Source of the DNA: CAYPZL01 sp964415045
GTDB taxonomy: Bacteria; Planctomycetota; Phycisphaerae; Sedimentisphaerales; Anaerobacaceae
Reading direction: 5' to 3'
Assembly: GCA_964415045.1 (NCBI GenBank)
Contig: CAYPZL010000262.1
Span: forward strand, 1-6,162
Length of the DNA: 6,162 bases
Made by a program: the position numbers and the translations under genes. The notes under the pieces are model-generated. The model made no database searches. It was not told the origin of the DNA and saw only the letters and a program-made list of their open reading frames with translations. This document shows positions 5,763 to 6,162 of this stretch, piece after piece. Within the stretch, counting starts at the first letter, position 1. Every line of letters begins with the position of its first letter.

Positions 5763-6162
5763 ATTCAGAATCCGCGCGACAAAGGCAGAGTACCGGTTGC
5801 TTGAAGAGTTTGTTGCGGCGCTCCGGACCCCTTGTGAAACATGGATGAATCCCGACTCCGCGCTAAGCCAAGTTGATTTCGAGAGTGAATTTCGATCGAA
5901 ATTGCTTACACACCACTGTTTCATGAAAAGCCCCCTATTCCAACAGAGTTTCGATTCTGCGTTCGTCTCGGCTTGCTCCCACGCAGGTCTGGACGTGACG
6001 CCAGCTCCACCTGGACAGCGATTCTGGGATGTCACGCTAGAGGGGAAAAGGGTCAGTCTGAAAACTTCGCAAGCGAAGAGTCTGCGAAAGGACACGCTTC
6101 ATATAAGGCCTCGTCAAAAGAATCTGTGGGCGATTTCCGGCTCTGGGAGAAGGCCGAGGTTG
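5755..6162 (+). CDS. Candidate type II restriction endonuclease, N-terminal part, runs off the right edge
   Basis: Open frame of 136 codons without a stop, starting MIEFRIRATKAEYRLL, preceded by AGGA 8 nt upstream and overlapping the methylase stop by 8 bp. I do not recognise a named family. The visible part begins with a mostly helical stretch (about 1-80), then a probable nuclease core: RFWDV (89-93), TLEGKRV (94-100), SLKTS (101-105), then AKSLRKDTLHI (107-117). D92 followed 9 and 11 residues later by S101 and K103 resembles a PD-(D/E)xK active site with Ser in place of the acidic residue. Gene position directly after Vsr and a C5-methylase strongly suggests the cognate restriction enzyme. 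The last 16 or so codons look out of character (several AGG/AGA arginines, GSGRRPRL), and a different frame reads more naturally from about 6114, so a frameshift is possible. The coding call is good; the nuclease role is inference. Confidence 0.7.
   Translation, partial: MIEFRIRATKAEYRLLEEFVAALRTPCETWMNPDSALSQVDFESEFRSKLLTHHCFMKSPLFQQSFDSAFVSACSHAGLDVTPAPPGQRFWDVTLEGKRVSLKTSQAKSLRKDTLHIRPRQKNLWAISGSGRRPRL

Overview
The window comes from a bacterium, most likely a glycan-degrading Gram-negative of the PVC/Hydrogenedentota type (Planctomycetota, Verrucomicrobiota, Lentisphaerota or similar). The evidence is a GC-rich sulfatase / alpha-L-fucosidase pair with export signals, including a twin-arginine one. 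The lineage is an inference from gene content, not a match to a known genome.

Left half (about 1-3493, everything on the minus strand): a carbohydrate-degradation cluster. In transcription order it holds a Tat-exported S1 formylglycine sulfatase (2036-3472), then 52 bp later a secreted GH29 alpha-L-fucosidase with an extra C-terminal beta-rich domain (193-1983). There may also be a third exported protein whose first 36 codons run off the left edge (1-107, tentative). Together the two clear genes would remove sulfate groups and then alpha-linked fucose from a sulfated fucose-containing glycan. A GC-rich palindrome lies just past the fucosidase stop.

Middle (3494-3997): about 500 bp without a convincing gene between two divergent units. 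It holds weak promoter candidates in both directions and a cluster of GCGGTC-type inverted and direct repeats (3666-3740). GC content falls visibly to the right of it, as expected at the edge of an acquired segment.

Right half (3998-6162, all plus strand): a tightly packed DNA modification and probable restriction cassette. It contains a very short patch repair (Vsr) endonuclease (3998-4531), overlapped by a C5-cytosine methyltransferase (4512-5762), overlapped in turn by an unidentified ORF (5755 to the right edge). That last ORF has a WD...SLK core resembling a divergent PD-(D/E)xK nuclease and is the best candidate for the cognate type II restriction enzyme. The overlaps imply one translationally coupled transcript. 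The methylase would protect the recognition sites, the candidate nuclease would cut unmodified DNA, and Vsr would repair the T:G mismatches left by deamination of 5-methylcytosine. The most unusual items are the candidate nuclease itself, a possible frameshift near its visible end, and a Trp-to-Arg change in the conserved FIHWG motif of the fucosidase.
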